Part shown: one piece after another, positions 7,058 through 13,985 of the stretch
Numbering within the stretch: position 1 is the first letter of the stretch
Layout: each line of letters starts with the position of its first letter
Assembly: GCA_002395155.1 (NCBI GenBank)
Contig: DGWD01000005.1
Location: forward strand, 1 to 29,564
Direction of reading: 5' to 3'
DNA: 29,564 nucleotides
From: Treponema sp. UBA4267
Lineage (GTDB): Bacteria; Spirochaetota; Spirochaetia; Treponematales; Treponemataceae
Translations under genes and position numbers: made by a program
Notes under the pieces: generated by a model
Database searches by the model: none
The model's input: only the letters and a program-made list of their open reading frames with translations
What the model was told of the DNA's origin: nothing

Positions 7058-7306
7058 TTAATTATTTTGGATAAAAGAATACATTTTATCTACATTGCCA
7101 TCCAATTCAAAATCGCAGGCTTTGCAGAGATAATCATTTGTTTCTAAGAAAAGATTTGTACCAGTATCATTTAAAAGGCTATAAAACTCTGTTGCAGATA
7201 ATTTAGCAAAAGCCTTATCTTGTGGTAGATTGAATTTTTCCATTATATGGCGAGTGAGAGCTATTGTACTATTTCCTTTTGCTGTTTCAATCTGACTTTC
7301 TGGCAT
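7058..7306 (-). CDS. Small protein of a DUF3990/DUF3791-type toxin-antitoxin-like locus
   Basis: This 82-aa soluble protein includes GNSTIALTRHIMEKFNLP and a FYSLLNDTGTNLFLETNDYL segment. From memory it resembles the short proteins encoded beside DUF3990 genes. It starts 3 nt after the stop of the broken DUF3990 frame, so the order is DUF3791, DUF3990, then this gene. It could be one of two partner (antitoxin-like) proteins. Assignment to a named family is tentative. The frame itself is intact. Confidence 0.65.
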   Translation of the reverse strand: MPESQIETAKGNSTIALTRHIMEKFNLPQDKAFAKLSATEFYSLLNDTGTNLFLETNDYLCKACDFELDGNVDKMYSFIQNN

Positions 7307-7309
7307 AAA

Positions 7310-7703
7310 CTATAATTCCTTTAAGGTAAGAATTAATTTATCTGCAACCTCTTGTTTTCCAATGTAATATTGTATTCCAAGATTTTCTACTTCAAGATTT
7401 TTGAGAAGCAATTCCTTGGCATCATACGAACCAACTTTGCCGTAAACACCATCTTTATAATACTTTAGGCATAAGGTTGTATTATCATCGGCTGTTGGAC
7501 CAATTACTAAATCATAATCATGAGGGACTGTTTCGCAGTCTCTACATTTCAATACAAAATCAAGCCATTCCAATGGCCTGAGATTTTTCTAATGCCATGT
7601 AGAAGCCTTTTCCAAAATCTTTATTACTTTTTCCCTTTGTCACATCAACAGAAGAAAAAAAATCTATCGTTCCATGATAAAGAGTATCACTGATTTGCGG
7701 CAA
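7310..7703 (-). pseudogene. DUF3990 family gene with an internal deletion and frameshift
   Basis: The upstream frame, with a possible TTG start at 7703, reads SDTLYHGTIDFF then DVTKGKSNKDFGKGFYMALE and KSQAIGMA before a stop. The downstream frame, open from 7573, reads EWLDFVLKCRDCETVPHDYD then LVIGPTADDN and ends LGIQYYIGKQEVADKLI. DUF3990 proteins normally carry LYHGS, FGKGFYLT, a middle part, FV..CR and YDLVIGPVADD in one frame of about 150-180 aa. DUF3990 has been proposed to be ADP-ribosyltransferase-like. Here the middle is deleted and the frames no longer join. The junction lies in TTGGAATGGCTT, which fits both sides and suggests deletion between short repeats. Loss of a toxin-like activity is likely. 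Confidence 0.75.
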
Positions 7704-7902
7704 TATATTCATCTATTTCCCTTGCCATTTCCGGCTTTGTCATGCTATCAAAAACATCGGGACAATCAGCAATATAACTTAAGATTCCGTATTTCTCATC
7801 AAGCTGCAAAAATTGCAAAGAGGTTATATTATGCTCGCGTTTATACTCTTCAGACGCAAGATACATGAGAAAAATCGAATTATTTAATCTCAAATCTGAC
7901 AT
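7687..7902 (-). CDS. DUF3791 family protein
   Basis: From the ATG at 7902 (Shine-Dalgarno AAGGAGG, 7-nt spacing) the protein is 71 aa: MSDLRLNNSIFLMYLASEEY then KREHNITSLQFLQLDEKYGI, LSYIADCPDVFDSM and a final EIDEYIAANQ. The YLASEEYKREHN and KYGILSYI...IDEYI pattern is that of DUF3791, small helical proteins usually encoded next to DUF3990. A longer frame to 7941 ignores the Shine-Dalgarno sequence. Its 3' end overlaps the likely start of the DUF3990 gene, as expected for coupled translation. Antitoxin-like function is inferred from context only. The cognate DUF3990 gene is broken here. Confidence 0.75.
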   Translation of the reverse strand: MSDLRLNNSIFLMYLASEEYKREHNITSLQFLQLDEKYGILSYIADCPDVFDSMTKPEMAREIDEYIAANQ

Positions 7903-7959
7903 ATAAAAACCTCCTTCAAAAACTAAGTTATTATAACACAACTGATTTTAATTCGCAAT

Positions 7960-8070
7960 TTACGATTGTATTTTACACTTATTGTTTCTACAAGATTTAT
8001 GATTCGTATTTTTATCCTTTCCAGCTTCAGAAAAACATTCGCGAACATATTCATTAAACTCATTCACCAT
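7960..8070 (-). other. Possible 36-aa ORF or gene remnant
   Basis: ATG at 8070 opens MVNEFNEYVRECFSEAGKDK and closes after a Cys/Asn/Lys-rich tail. Spacing to a weak GGG-rich upstream sequence is plausible, but I recognise no family. It may be the start of a decayed gene. Nothing else is visible between 7942 and 8116. Confidence 0.25.
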
Positions 8071-8116
8071 GATTTTTCCCTTTTCTGCATTATATCAAAG
8101 ATTGTTCAACAGAACA

Positions 8117-8145
8117 CTGATTTAATCCTTATTTCGTGATAAAAT
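8117..8145 (+). promoter_or_regulatory. Promoter of the small gene at 8153
   Basis: CTGATT (8117-8122), 17 nt, TAAAAT (8140-8145) with TGA before it. It shares the ACACTGAwTTAATC and TGATAAAAT blocks with the copy at 6633-6661. The start codon follows only 7 nt later and no Shine-Dalgarno sequence fits, so the transcript may be leaderless or nearly so. Confidence 0.55.
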
Positions 8146-8152
8146 ACATCTC

Positions 8153-8380
8153 ATGGCAAGTATTCTGATAAAAGACACAACCCGCGAACAGCGTGAACAG
8201 ATTATCCGCGAATCACTGGGCGACGATTATGATGTAGGCTGTGGATATGAATCTACAGGAATCAATTATCAGCTCTACATAGACGGGGTCAAAGAACTCC
8301 GCGAACTCAATATGGAAGCCAACTGCAGCTTTGAAGTAGCACATCCGGAAGAAAGAAAATCCGGCTGTAGTATGATTTAA
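8153..8380 (+). CDS. 75-aa small protein, family of unknown function (copy 4)
   Basis: This intact paralog of 3069-3296 differs at only a few residues: V for I in YIDGVKE, S for G after EANC, G for D near the end, and a final I. Many synonymous base changes separate the two genes, so the duplication is not recent or the proteins are under purifying selection. It has the same promoter block. It is followed on the same strand by a broken Dabb-domain gene, which repeats the small gene plus small enzyme arrangement seen at 3069 and 6684. Confidence 0.8.
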   Translation: MASILIKDTTREQREQIIRESLGDDYDVGCGYESTGINYQLYIDGVKELRELNMEANCSFEVAHPEERKSGCSMI

Positions 8381-8396
8381 GGAAAGGACATATAAA

Positions 8397-8522
8397 TGTT
8401 CCACTTTTGAATCTGACGAAGCCCTCAAAGGCTATTCAAAACACCCTGAGCACGTAGCCGTTGCAGACAGCAAGGTTCGTCCATTCACAGCAAGCCGTGC
8501 CTGCCTGGATTTTGAAATATAA
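8397..8522 (+). pseudogene. Dabb-domain (stress-responsive A/B barrel) protein remnant
   Basis: The frame CSTFESDEALKGYSKHPEHV followed by AVADSKVRPFTASRACLDFE and a stop at 8520-8522 matches the C-terminal half of Dabb family proteins (TF.S.EAL..Y..HP.HV...), which are normally about 100 aa. The N-terminal half is missing. An ATG at 8396 is out of frame and meets a stop four codons later. It is the third decayed enzyme-like gene found directly after a copy of the 75-aa family. Confidence 0.7.
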
Positions 8523-8615
8523 ACATAAGGATATTTTTCCAAAATCTCCTTGTGACAACGAATACGATCTTGTATATCGAGCAGCTAAACATAATAAGTT
8601 CAGTCTCCAGGCAGG

Positions 8616-8686
8616 AACAGCCGCATAACAGAGGGCTGAATATAAAATCAGCAGAGATAGAAAACTGTATACTTCTTCATTTTCAT
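8616..8686 (-). pseudogene. Remnant of a secreted-protein gene (signal peptide with a frameshift)
   Basis: The ATG at 8686 has a good Shine-Dalgarno sequence (GGAGGG, 6-nt spacing). It opens MKMKKYTVFYLC and stops at once; reading one base shifted gives FLSLLILYSALCYAAVPA. Together they form a typical signal peptide: basic start, hydrophobic core, small residues at a cleavage site. No recognisable mature protein follows before the Dabb remnant. The rest of the 8523-8824 gap holds a 13-bp inverted repeat and a short open stretch at about 8710-8790 (minus) ending NYTMVLGKE, possibly another gene fragment. Confidence 0.3.
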
Positions 8687-8697
8687 ATTCAGCCCTC
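8631..8697. repeat. 13-bp perfect inverted repeat with a 41-nt centre
   Basis: GAGGGCTGAATAT (8631-8643) and ATATTCAGCCCTC (8685-8697) are exact reverse complements, and three more pairs follow after one mismatch. The right arm contains the Shine-Dalgarno sequence and start codon of the signal-peptide remnant on the minus strand, so the arm pairing would bury that ribosome site. It could also be the ends of a tiny mobile element. Confidence 0.7.
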
Positions 8698-8824
8698 CTA
8701 TCAGCAAAGTTATTCCTTGCCCAGAACCATTGTGTAATTCATGAGATACTGGATTAAATCATCAACAACCTTGTCATCCTCTAAACATGTAATTCAGAAT
8801 ATTCAGTTAATTAAAGGCAGCAAT

Positions 8825-9457
8825 TTATAATTTCTTAAAAGCTCCACACACAATCAGCTGCGGAATAACAACCATTATTGAAAAACCACCCAATTTTCTT
8901 GCAATTTCAACAAGAGCCCCAATAACTGAATATTGTCCAATAAATAAAGCAATCAATACTCCTACTGCAAAAAAACAGAAGTGAATAAAAACTGTGAACC
9001 TCGCTGTTTTATATAAAATCTTAGAACTCTCTTTCAACAGCTTAATACTATTTTCACATTCTTCTGTAACTGTCACCGTACCAATTGTCTTTAATTCATT
9101 CTTTGAAATATAAAGCAATGAGAAAAGAAGAAGAGATATAACCGTATAACCCACAATAGAATTTCCATCACACAAAATGCTTCCCATTATTGTTGTAACG
9201 CCATACATATTCTTTCCTAACAGAATTAAATCACTGCGTAAAAGTGCAACCATTAAACCTGCTGATGATAATCCAAAATAAGTACATAGCTTACTGAAAA
9301 CACTGATATTATTCTCATTCGCAAGAAAGAAAATCAAAATGCTAAACAGTAATACAAATATTTCAGTTCCAAGAAGAATACTTTCTGGTAAAACTATTAA
9401 CGCTGCTAAAATCAGCAATATACTAACAGTCAAAAAGTTTGATAATAAATCTTTCAT
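8825..9457 (-). CDS. Polytopic membrane protein resembling the FlhA/FHIPEP membrane domain
   Basis: This 210-aa protein has about six hydrophobic segments and a short cytosolic stretch (KNELKTIGTVTVTEECENSI, near residues 118-137). The order of features parallels the N-terminal half of FlhA: two initial helices, a short loop, LMVALLRSDLILLG (compare LNVASTRLIL), NSIVGYTVISLLLFSLLYIS (compare NYVVGLVVFLILVVINFVVI), then K..E....V, and a final GGFSIMVVIPQLIVCGAF (compare DGLVSQIPALLISTAAG). FlhA is the export-gate membrane protein of flagellar and type III secretion. The match is remote and judged by eye, and the FlhA cytosolic domain is absent. It is the last gene of the unit starting at 10145 and starts 2 nt after the previous stop. 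Confidence 0.55.
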   Translation of the reverse strand: MKDLLSNFLTVSILLILAALIVLPESILLGTEIFVLLFSILIFFLANENNISVFSKLCTYFGLSSAGLMVALLRSDLILLGKNMYGVTTIMGSILCDGNSIVGYTVISLLLFSLLYISKNELKTIGTVTVTEECENSIKLLKESSKILYKTARFTVFIHFCFFAVGVLIALFIGQYSVIGALVEIARKLGGFSIMVVIPQLIVCGAFKKL

Positions 9458-9459
9458 TT

Positions 9460-9834
9460 CTATTCTCTCTCCTTGATTCTATTTCCTATTACATTTGACA
9501 TATCTGAATAAACAGGTGGTATTTGGCCTTCAACACCAGCAGGTCCTTCTGGATTATAGGCAGTTCCTTTAAAATCCTTTGGATTTACCTGATCTGAAGT
9601 GACATAATCATCGTAAGGAGTTTCCGGATTATCTTCTCGTATTGTAATTGGACTATAAGTTCCGTCTGTCCGACTTAGTTCTTCTTTATTTACAGGTACA
9701 TAAGATATTTCGTCAATTGAAGTTTTATCAACATCAATTGTATTTTGAACTCTGTTTATTTTGGCAATAGTAATTACCTGTAACAAACATACCACAGCAA
9801 ATACAAATCCTTGTACTATATTTCTTTTAATCAT
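9460..9834 (-). CDS. Membrane-anchored extracytoplasmic protein, unknown
   Basis: This 124-aa protein has one N-terminal hydrophobic segment (NIVQGFVFAVVCLLQVITIA, residues 5-24) after a basic start. It is followed by about 95 polar residues rich in Asp, Pro, Tyr and Asn (DNPETPYDDYVTSDQ, YNPEGPAGVEGQIPPVY). This predicts a single-pass anchor with an extracytoplasmic, probably flexible tail. I recognise no family. It lies between the zinc-ribbon gene and the FlhA-like gene on the same strand and downstream of the island-type promoter at 10164-10199, so it is likely a partner of the FlhA-like membrane protein. Confidence 0.65.
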   Translation of the reverse strand: MIKRNIVQGFVFAVVCLLQVITIAKINRVQNTIDVDKTSIDEISYVPVNKEELSRTDGTYSPITIREDNPETPYDDYVTSDQVNPKDFKGTAYNPEGPAGVEGQIPPVYSDMSNVIGNRIKERE

Positions 9835-9887
9835 TCCACTCCTCCTCTGGAAGTATCATCAGTAATTTCCTCTTGCATATAATCTTG

Positions 9888-10145
9888 CTAACGATATTCG
9901 TAAAATTCTCTATCGCGATGCTTAAACTGCTCAGCTTCGAAAACATATGATTTAAGATGAGTTAGATGATAAAATCCACAATCCTTACAGAAATATTTTC
10001 TCATGGGTTTGTACTTCTGCCCTACACCCCTGCTGTGATAATTATGCTTCTTACAATCATTCACAATTGAACCAGCCTCTCTTTCTGTATAACAGATTTT
10101 GTGCTCCTGGAAACAAATAATGTCATTCTGATTCTGGTCTTTCAT
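9888..10145 (-). CDS. Small zinc-ribbon protein
   Basis: The ATG at 10145 with AGGAGG 6 nt upstream gives an 85-aa protein (a longer frame to 10235 lacks a ribosome site and runs through the promoter motif). It contains HKICYTEREAGSIVNDCKKH and then RKYFCKDCGFYHLTHLK, a C-x2-C knuckle with a nearby HLT motif that is common in small prokaryotic zinc-ribbon proteins. Such proteins often bind nucleic acid. The specific role is unknown. It is the first gene of the last unit of the island, driven by a copy of the shared bipartite promoter motif. Its Shine-Dalgarno sequence can be sequestered in a 14-bp hairpin. Confidence 0.75.
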   Translation of the reverse strand: MKDQNQNDIICFQEHKICYTEREAGSIVNDCKKHNYHSRGVGQKYKPMRKYFCKDCGFYHLTHLKSYVFEAEQFKHRDREFYEYR

Positions 10146-10150
10146 ATCAA

Positions 10151-10182
10151 TCCTCCTGATACTATAACTAGTACCAGAAGGA
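10151..10182 (-). promoter_or_regulatory. RNA hairpin that sequesters the Shine-Dalgarno site of the zinc-ribbon gene
   Basis: On the minus-strand RNA, UCCUUCUGGUACUA pairs with UAGUAUCAGGAGGA around a GUUA loop: 14 consecutive pairs, two of them G-U. On the plus strand those two positions would be C-A mismatches, so the fold favours the sense RNA. The 3' arm contains the whole AGGAGG. A transcript reading through from the upstream DUF2357 gene would hide the ribosome site. A transcript starting from the local promoter would lack the 5' arm and leave it free. Confidence 0.6.
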
Positions 10183-10199
10183 TGAGGAGTTGATATTTT
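10164..10199 (-). promoter_or_regulatory. Island promoter motif, copy A (before the zinc-ribbon/FlhA-like unit)
   Basis: AAAATATCAA (complement of 10190-10199), 15 nt, then GTACTAGTTAT (complement of 10164-10174). The start codon follows 18 nt later. It is one of five copies of the same bipartite element. Confidence 0.65.
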
Positions 10200-10267
10200 T
10201 ATGAAAATACTTATACATTTTTTTTTATTCACCAAAATCTGCTTCCAGAACTTTTATTGCATTGGAA

Positions 10268-13200
10268 TCAATCGAAATCATCGTTAATTTTTAGGATTTT
10301 GATTCGACAATCTTCTCCTTGCGTATATTTTTCAAGTACATACAAATAATTTGGAATTGATTTGTTCGCTTCATCAATAGTGAACAGTAGGCGCGAAGTG
10401 AGTGGTCTGTATCTCTTTTTGTTGTTGTAAGAATTCGTGAACTGCTCGTCTGCCTGACAGAATTTCTCCATATCTCTGAACATAGATTTCAGTTTATTCA
10501 TCTGTTCATTTTCCTTTGTTGGAGCAACAAGTTTTAGAACATCATCATCAACGGATGTATTTCTTACACGGTACAAGGCAATCAAAAGCTCAATGGAACG
10601 CAGAAACAACCTTCGTTTAAGCCAGACTTGAATTGAAAAATAACTGTCATTATCAAATCGCTCAGGATTTTTTATAGCAGGATTGATTTTTGTTTTGTAA
10701 AATTTCAAAAAATCATCTATCGCCTGTACAACCGCTGGAAGAATTTTTGCAATATTCAAAGCAGAAAGATTCTCAATGCATTTTTTTGTTCTCCAAAGAG
10801 CAATTCCAAGTATCTCGATTCCATAATCACGCATATCCTCATCAGCACTTCCTGTAAGATCCACAATGTCATCGAGCATTTTTCTCTGCCAAGGCAATTC
10901 CGCATTTCCTATAGCAAAGCCGAATGCATTTATGAGCCTTTTATGATGGAAAAGAGAATCCGGCTCGTCATGATTTCCAGAAAGCGTGTTTTCGATAATC
11001 ATATTCAGATAATCATGAAGTTCTTTCGGAGAATCTTTATGCAAAGCCGCAAGCATACAGCATACTTCGTCTTTTACAGATTTTTGTGTTGAAGGATTTT
11101 TCAGAAGCAATACTGCCGCATCAGAAAGTTCTTTTACAAGAATGAACAAGAACTTCGGAAAATCAGAATCCGAGGCAGAACGTCCCTGATTCCACAAGTT
11201 AATCAGCGGCAAAGTGTAGTAAAAGTAATTTGATTTTTCTTCCCATCCGCCAACAATCGCACCGTATGCCTGAAGTCCTCTTTGACCGTATTTATCAAGG
11301 CGGGGAGTTCCGTCAAAATTTATGGACGGGATGAAAGAGCATGTTATTTCAGAGCCAATCTGTATGTTGTAGTTTTCTGGGAAGTTACTTTTAAAGCAAG
11401 TCGCTTTGTTGCCATTTGAATCATTTTTATTCAGAAGAAAAACAGAAGCCTCTCCTATTGTTTTTGTTCTTGAGCCAATATAATCAATAATTCTGAACGT
11501 GTTCCAGCCGTATTTTGCAAGCGATTGGGTCACTTCAAGAAGCTGCGGGATTTTGTAGACTTGTCTAATTTCTTTGATTTTCACATTTGAAACTTCTTCC
11601 CAAGAATCTTCATGAACATATTCGGGCCCTGGAATATGAATCAAATCTTTTTCACATTCCTTGTTCTCCCACTTCACCACAACGGACTTGAATTCCGCGG
11701 AATCCGAAACAGGCAGGAATTCCAGATTGTATGGCAAAGGCATTCCGTAAGTGTATGTCAAGTATAAAGAACATTCCGTATCGTTTTCGAGGGGAAAAGC
11801 GGAATCCTTTATGAAAGCGAAATACTTCGATTTTTCTTTTTTTTCGCCTTGGGCCAGGGGGAATTCATAAAAATCTTTGTGAGATGGAAAAATGAAACGC
11901 CAGGAAATAGGAATGCGGACAGGTTTTCCCACGACAGGGCGGATTGAGACTTTTTCAGGCTTTACAAGCACATATTCTTTTCCCGAAGAATCGATCATGC
12001 TTAGTTTCGGCAAAAAATCGCACCAAAGAGGAATATCACTTGTAATCTGTTGTAATCGATTATATTCAATTGCACCGGGAGATGTATCACAATCTGCATA
12101 AACGACGATTTCATTGTTTTCAAATTGAGTTTTCTTTAATGGTATTTTTGATTCAAAATGATAATCATCTGCTGAAAATTTTCCATTTAAAAGATTTACA
12201 TCCTGCAAAGTAAGGATATGTTTCAAACTTTCCGGAACAGATTTTTTTGAAGAATCAGTTCTAAGTTCAATTCTTTCATATCCCAGACGCTGGAAAAAGA
12301 ATCCTTTTGTTTCTGGATTCTGTTTTAACAGTTTTTCATCAAAACCAATACCGATTTTTGTTCTTATTTCATATTCATCATTAATTGTACGAACTGTAAG
12401 CTCATCATTTTTCTTAAAGCGATTTTGAATTTCGGGCAAGAGGAAAAATAAAACAGCGATACTTCTAGGAAGAATTTCTGTTTTTGAAAAAGCAGAATTC
12501 ATACTATGTTTGAAAGCATTTACGCTTGGAGAAAAATCGTCTATATCATCACTAGTAATATAAAGGCACTTTTGACAATTAAGTTCCTTCTTTATAGTTT
12601 TTGAAAAATCTGAGCAGGCCTTTTCTATTTCACTCTTGTTCTCGCCGGCATCAATTTCCGAGCGGAGTTTTTCATCAAATATTGAATGAATAGAAAAAGT
12701 TTTTACACTCTTTGATTTTGTAAAAATCAATTTTGAGCGGGAAGAAGAACATGGCAACCAATTTGGATTATCATTCACAAGAATCGACTGATGAAGAAGC
12801 TTCCTAGTAAAACGGCCTTTTCTTTTGTCGCCAAGAGAAAAAGATGGAAGCAGGGAAGACAAATCTACAGCTGCCACTGGATTAATAGGTAGAACGTCTG
12901 TATCTGATTCCAGATATTCCAGAGGTCTTTTTTCAAAATCAAGATTTGGAAAAAAGTTGGAACAAATTTGCTCCGCGCAGGAAACAATATCTAAAATATT
13001 ATCAACATCATCTGGCAAAGTATAACTTGCATCTTCTTGGCCCATAGACACTACAAGATTGCTACCTTCTAAAGAAAGCATCAGTTTTTCCCAGGAAGCC
13101 ATCTTTGCAAAACCTGTAAGCCTTGCATTTTTGATTAGTGCAAGTTCACGATAATCAGGAAAAATCAAATTCTGCCTGAACCGGATATTCTGATTATAGT

Positions 13201-13969
13201 TGAGTTTAGCTGCTGTAAGCCAGAATAAAGCTCTATTTTGAATTCTTTTAATATTATCAAAATCTTTCTGAATCTGCTCGTTTAGAGTCTGAAGCATAAG
13301 ATGTGCTTTCCAGATTTTTCGATAATTATTGTCATTCAAAAGAGTATTGTTCGGCGGAGTGTTATTCCAACGTCCAATACAAGAAGCTTCATCACTTTTA
13401 AGCCAGCGATGGACTGTAGAAGTAAATCGTTCGTTTTCATCAAAGCAATTCACATTCAGTTTTTTACTGGCATTTTCTTTTTCTATCAAAAGCTCATCAA
13501 GTTTTTCCATGAATGCCTTGAACAGTCTGTTTTCAGCAGTATCAAGGCTCGTTGTATGATAAACGCCCATCATGCGTTGCTCGGAAGCAATTTTCTGCTT
13601 TACGGTAAAGCCGGGCTTTTTTGCCAGCCACATCATACTTTTGCTGTCTACTTCCCTAACCTGCTCCGGACGGGTGATACGGTGTTCACGAAGATTTTTT
13701 TCATGGAGAATATCAATCAGATTACAAACAGCAGAAGATACATAGTCCACGATATGCTGCAAACGGTCTTTTTGAAAATTTACCTTTTCAAAATCGAATG
13801 AAGCAAATCCATATAAAACATCATCGACGGTAACGGGAAGAGGTTCATCTGTAACAGGGTCAAAGTCCATTGCGGACAGAAAGAGCCCTTCCAGAGAAAA
13901 GAAATATTCGTATTGCTTCCCGCTGCCACTCGCAATCTGTCTATATATTTTACTAAGTTCTTCTGCCAT
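10268..13969 (-). CDS. DUF2357 (McrC-lineage) protein with Hsp70-like and OB-like segments
   Basis: 1233 aa. Residues 1 to about 300 carry the DUF2357 hallmarks: SLDTAENRLFKAFMEKLDEL near 141-160 and, later, NNYRKIWKAHLML. DUF2357 is the N-terminal module of McrC-type partners of McrB. Near residue 500 is SMNSAFSKTEILPRSIAVLF, and near 635-660 IEYNRLQQITSDIPLWCDFL with a later YLTYTYGMPLPYNLEF. These I associate with the Hsp70-like region of some CoCoNuT proteins (from memory, moderate certainty). Around 825-890, FRIIDYIGSRTKTIGEASVF and IQIGSEITCSFIP look like a cold-shock/OB-type barrel. About 930-1233 is helical, HEAT-like. I find no PD-(D/E)xK nuclease motif, so it may act as a recognition or scaffold subunit rather than a nuclease. 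It starts 17 nt after the AAA+ ATPase gene, as mcrC follows mcrB. Confidence 0.75.
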   Translation of the reverse strand: MAEELSKIYRQIASGSGKQYEYFFSLEGLFLSAMDFDPVTDEPLPVTVDDVLYGFASFDFEKVNFQKDRLQHIVDYVSSAVCNLIDILHEKNLREHRITRPEQVREVDSKSMMWLAKKPGFTVKQKIASEQRMMGVYHTTSLDTAENRLFKAFMEKLDELLIEKENASKKLNVNCFDENERFTSTVHRWLKSDEASCIGRWNNTPPNNTLLNDNNYRKIWKAHLMLQTLNEQIQKDFDNIKRIQNRALFWLTAAKLNYNQNIRFRQNLIFPDYRELALIKNARLTGFAKMASWEKLMLSLEGSNLVVSMGQEDASYTLPDDVDNILDIVSCAEQICSNFFPNLDFEKRPLEYLESDTDVLPINPVAAVDLSSLLPSFSLGDKRKGRFTRKLLHQSILVNDNPNWLPCSSSRSKLIFTKSKSVKTFSIHSIFDEKLRSEIDAGENKSEIEKACSDFSKTIKKELNCQKCLYITSDDIDDFSPSVNAFKHSMNSAFSKTEILPRSIAVLFFLLPEIQNRFKKNDELTVRTINDEYEIRTKIGIGFDEKLLKQNPETKGFFFQRLGYERIELRTDSSKKSVPESLKHILTLQDVNLLNGKFSADDYHFESKIPLKKTQFENNEIVVYADCDTSPGAIEYNRLQQITSDIPLWCDFLPKLSMIDSSGKEYVLVKPEKVSIRPVVGKPVRIPISWRFIFPSHKDFYEFPLAQGEKKEKSKYFAFIKDSAFPLENDTECSLYLTYTYGMPLPYNLEFLPVSDSAEFKSVVVKWENKECEKDLIHIPGPEYVHEDSWEEVSNVKIKEIRQVYKIPQLLEVTQSLAKYGWNTFRIIDYIGSRTKTIGEASVFLLNKNDSNGNKATCFKSNFPENYNIQIGSEITCSFIPSINFDGTPRLDKYGQRGLQAYGAIVGGWEEKSNYFYYTLPLINLWNQGRSASDSDFPKFLFILVKELSDAAVLLLKNPSTQKSVKDEVCCMLAALHKDSPKELHDYLNMIIENTLSGNHDEPDSLFHHKRLINAFGFAIGNAELPWQRKMLDDIVDLTGSADEDMRDYGIEILGIALWRTKKCIENLSALNIAKILPAVVQAIDDFLKFYKTKINPAIKNPERFDNDSYFSIQVWLKRRLFLRSIELLIALYRVRNTSVDDDVLKLVAPTKENEQMNKLKSMFRDMEKFCQADEQFTNSYNNKKRYRPLTSRLLFTIDEANKSIPNYLYVLEKYTQGEDCRIKILKINDDFD

Positions 13970-13985
13970 TGTTCTTCCACCACTA

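Noticed and set aside
909..8522. Integron cassette array in the left region
   Set aside because: Genes lie in mixed orientations, there is no integrase, and I saw no attC-like imperfect palindromes between genes. Shared promoter blocks explain the repeats better.
8552..8737. 61-codon plus-strand frame in the gap after the Dabb remnant
   Set aside because: No ribosome site, no recognisable family, and it crosses the inverted repeat and the opposite-strand signal-peptide remnant.
10268..13969. PD-(D/E)xK nuclease domain in the DUF2357 protein
   Set aside because: I searched the C-terminal third for a P-D...(D/E)-x-K pattern in strand-like context and saw only helical, HEAT-like sequence.
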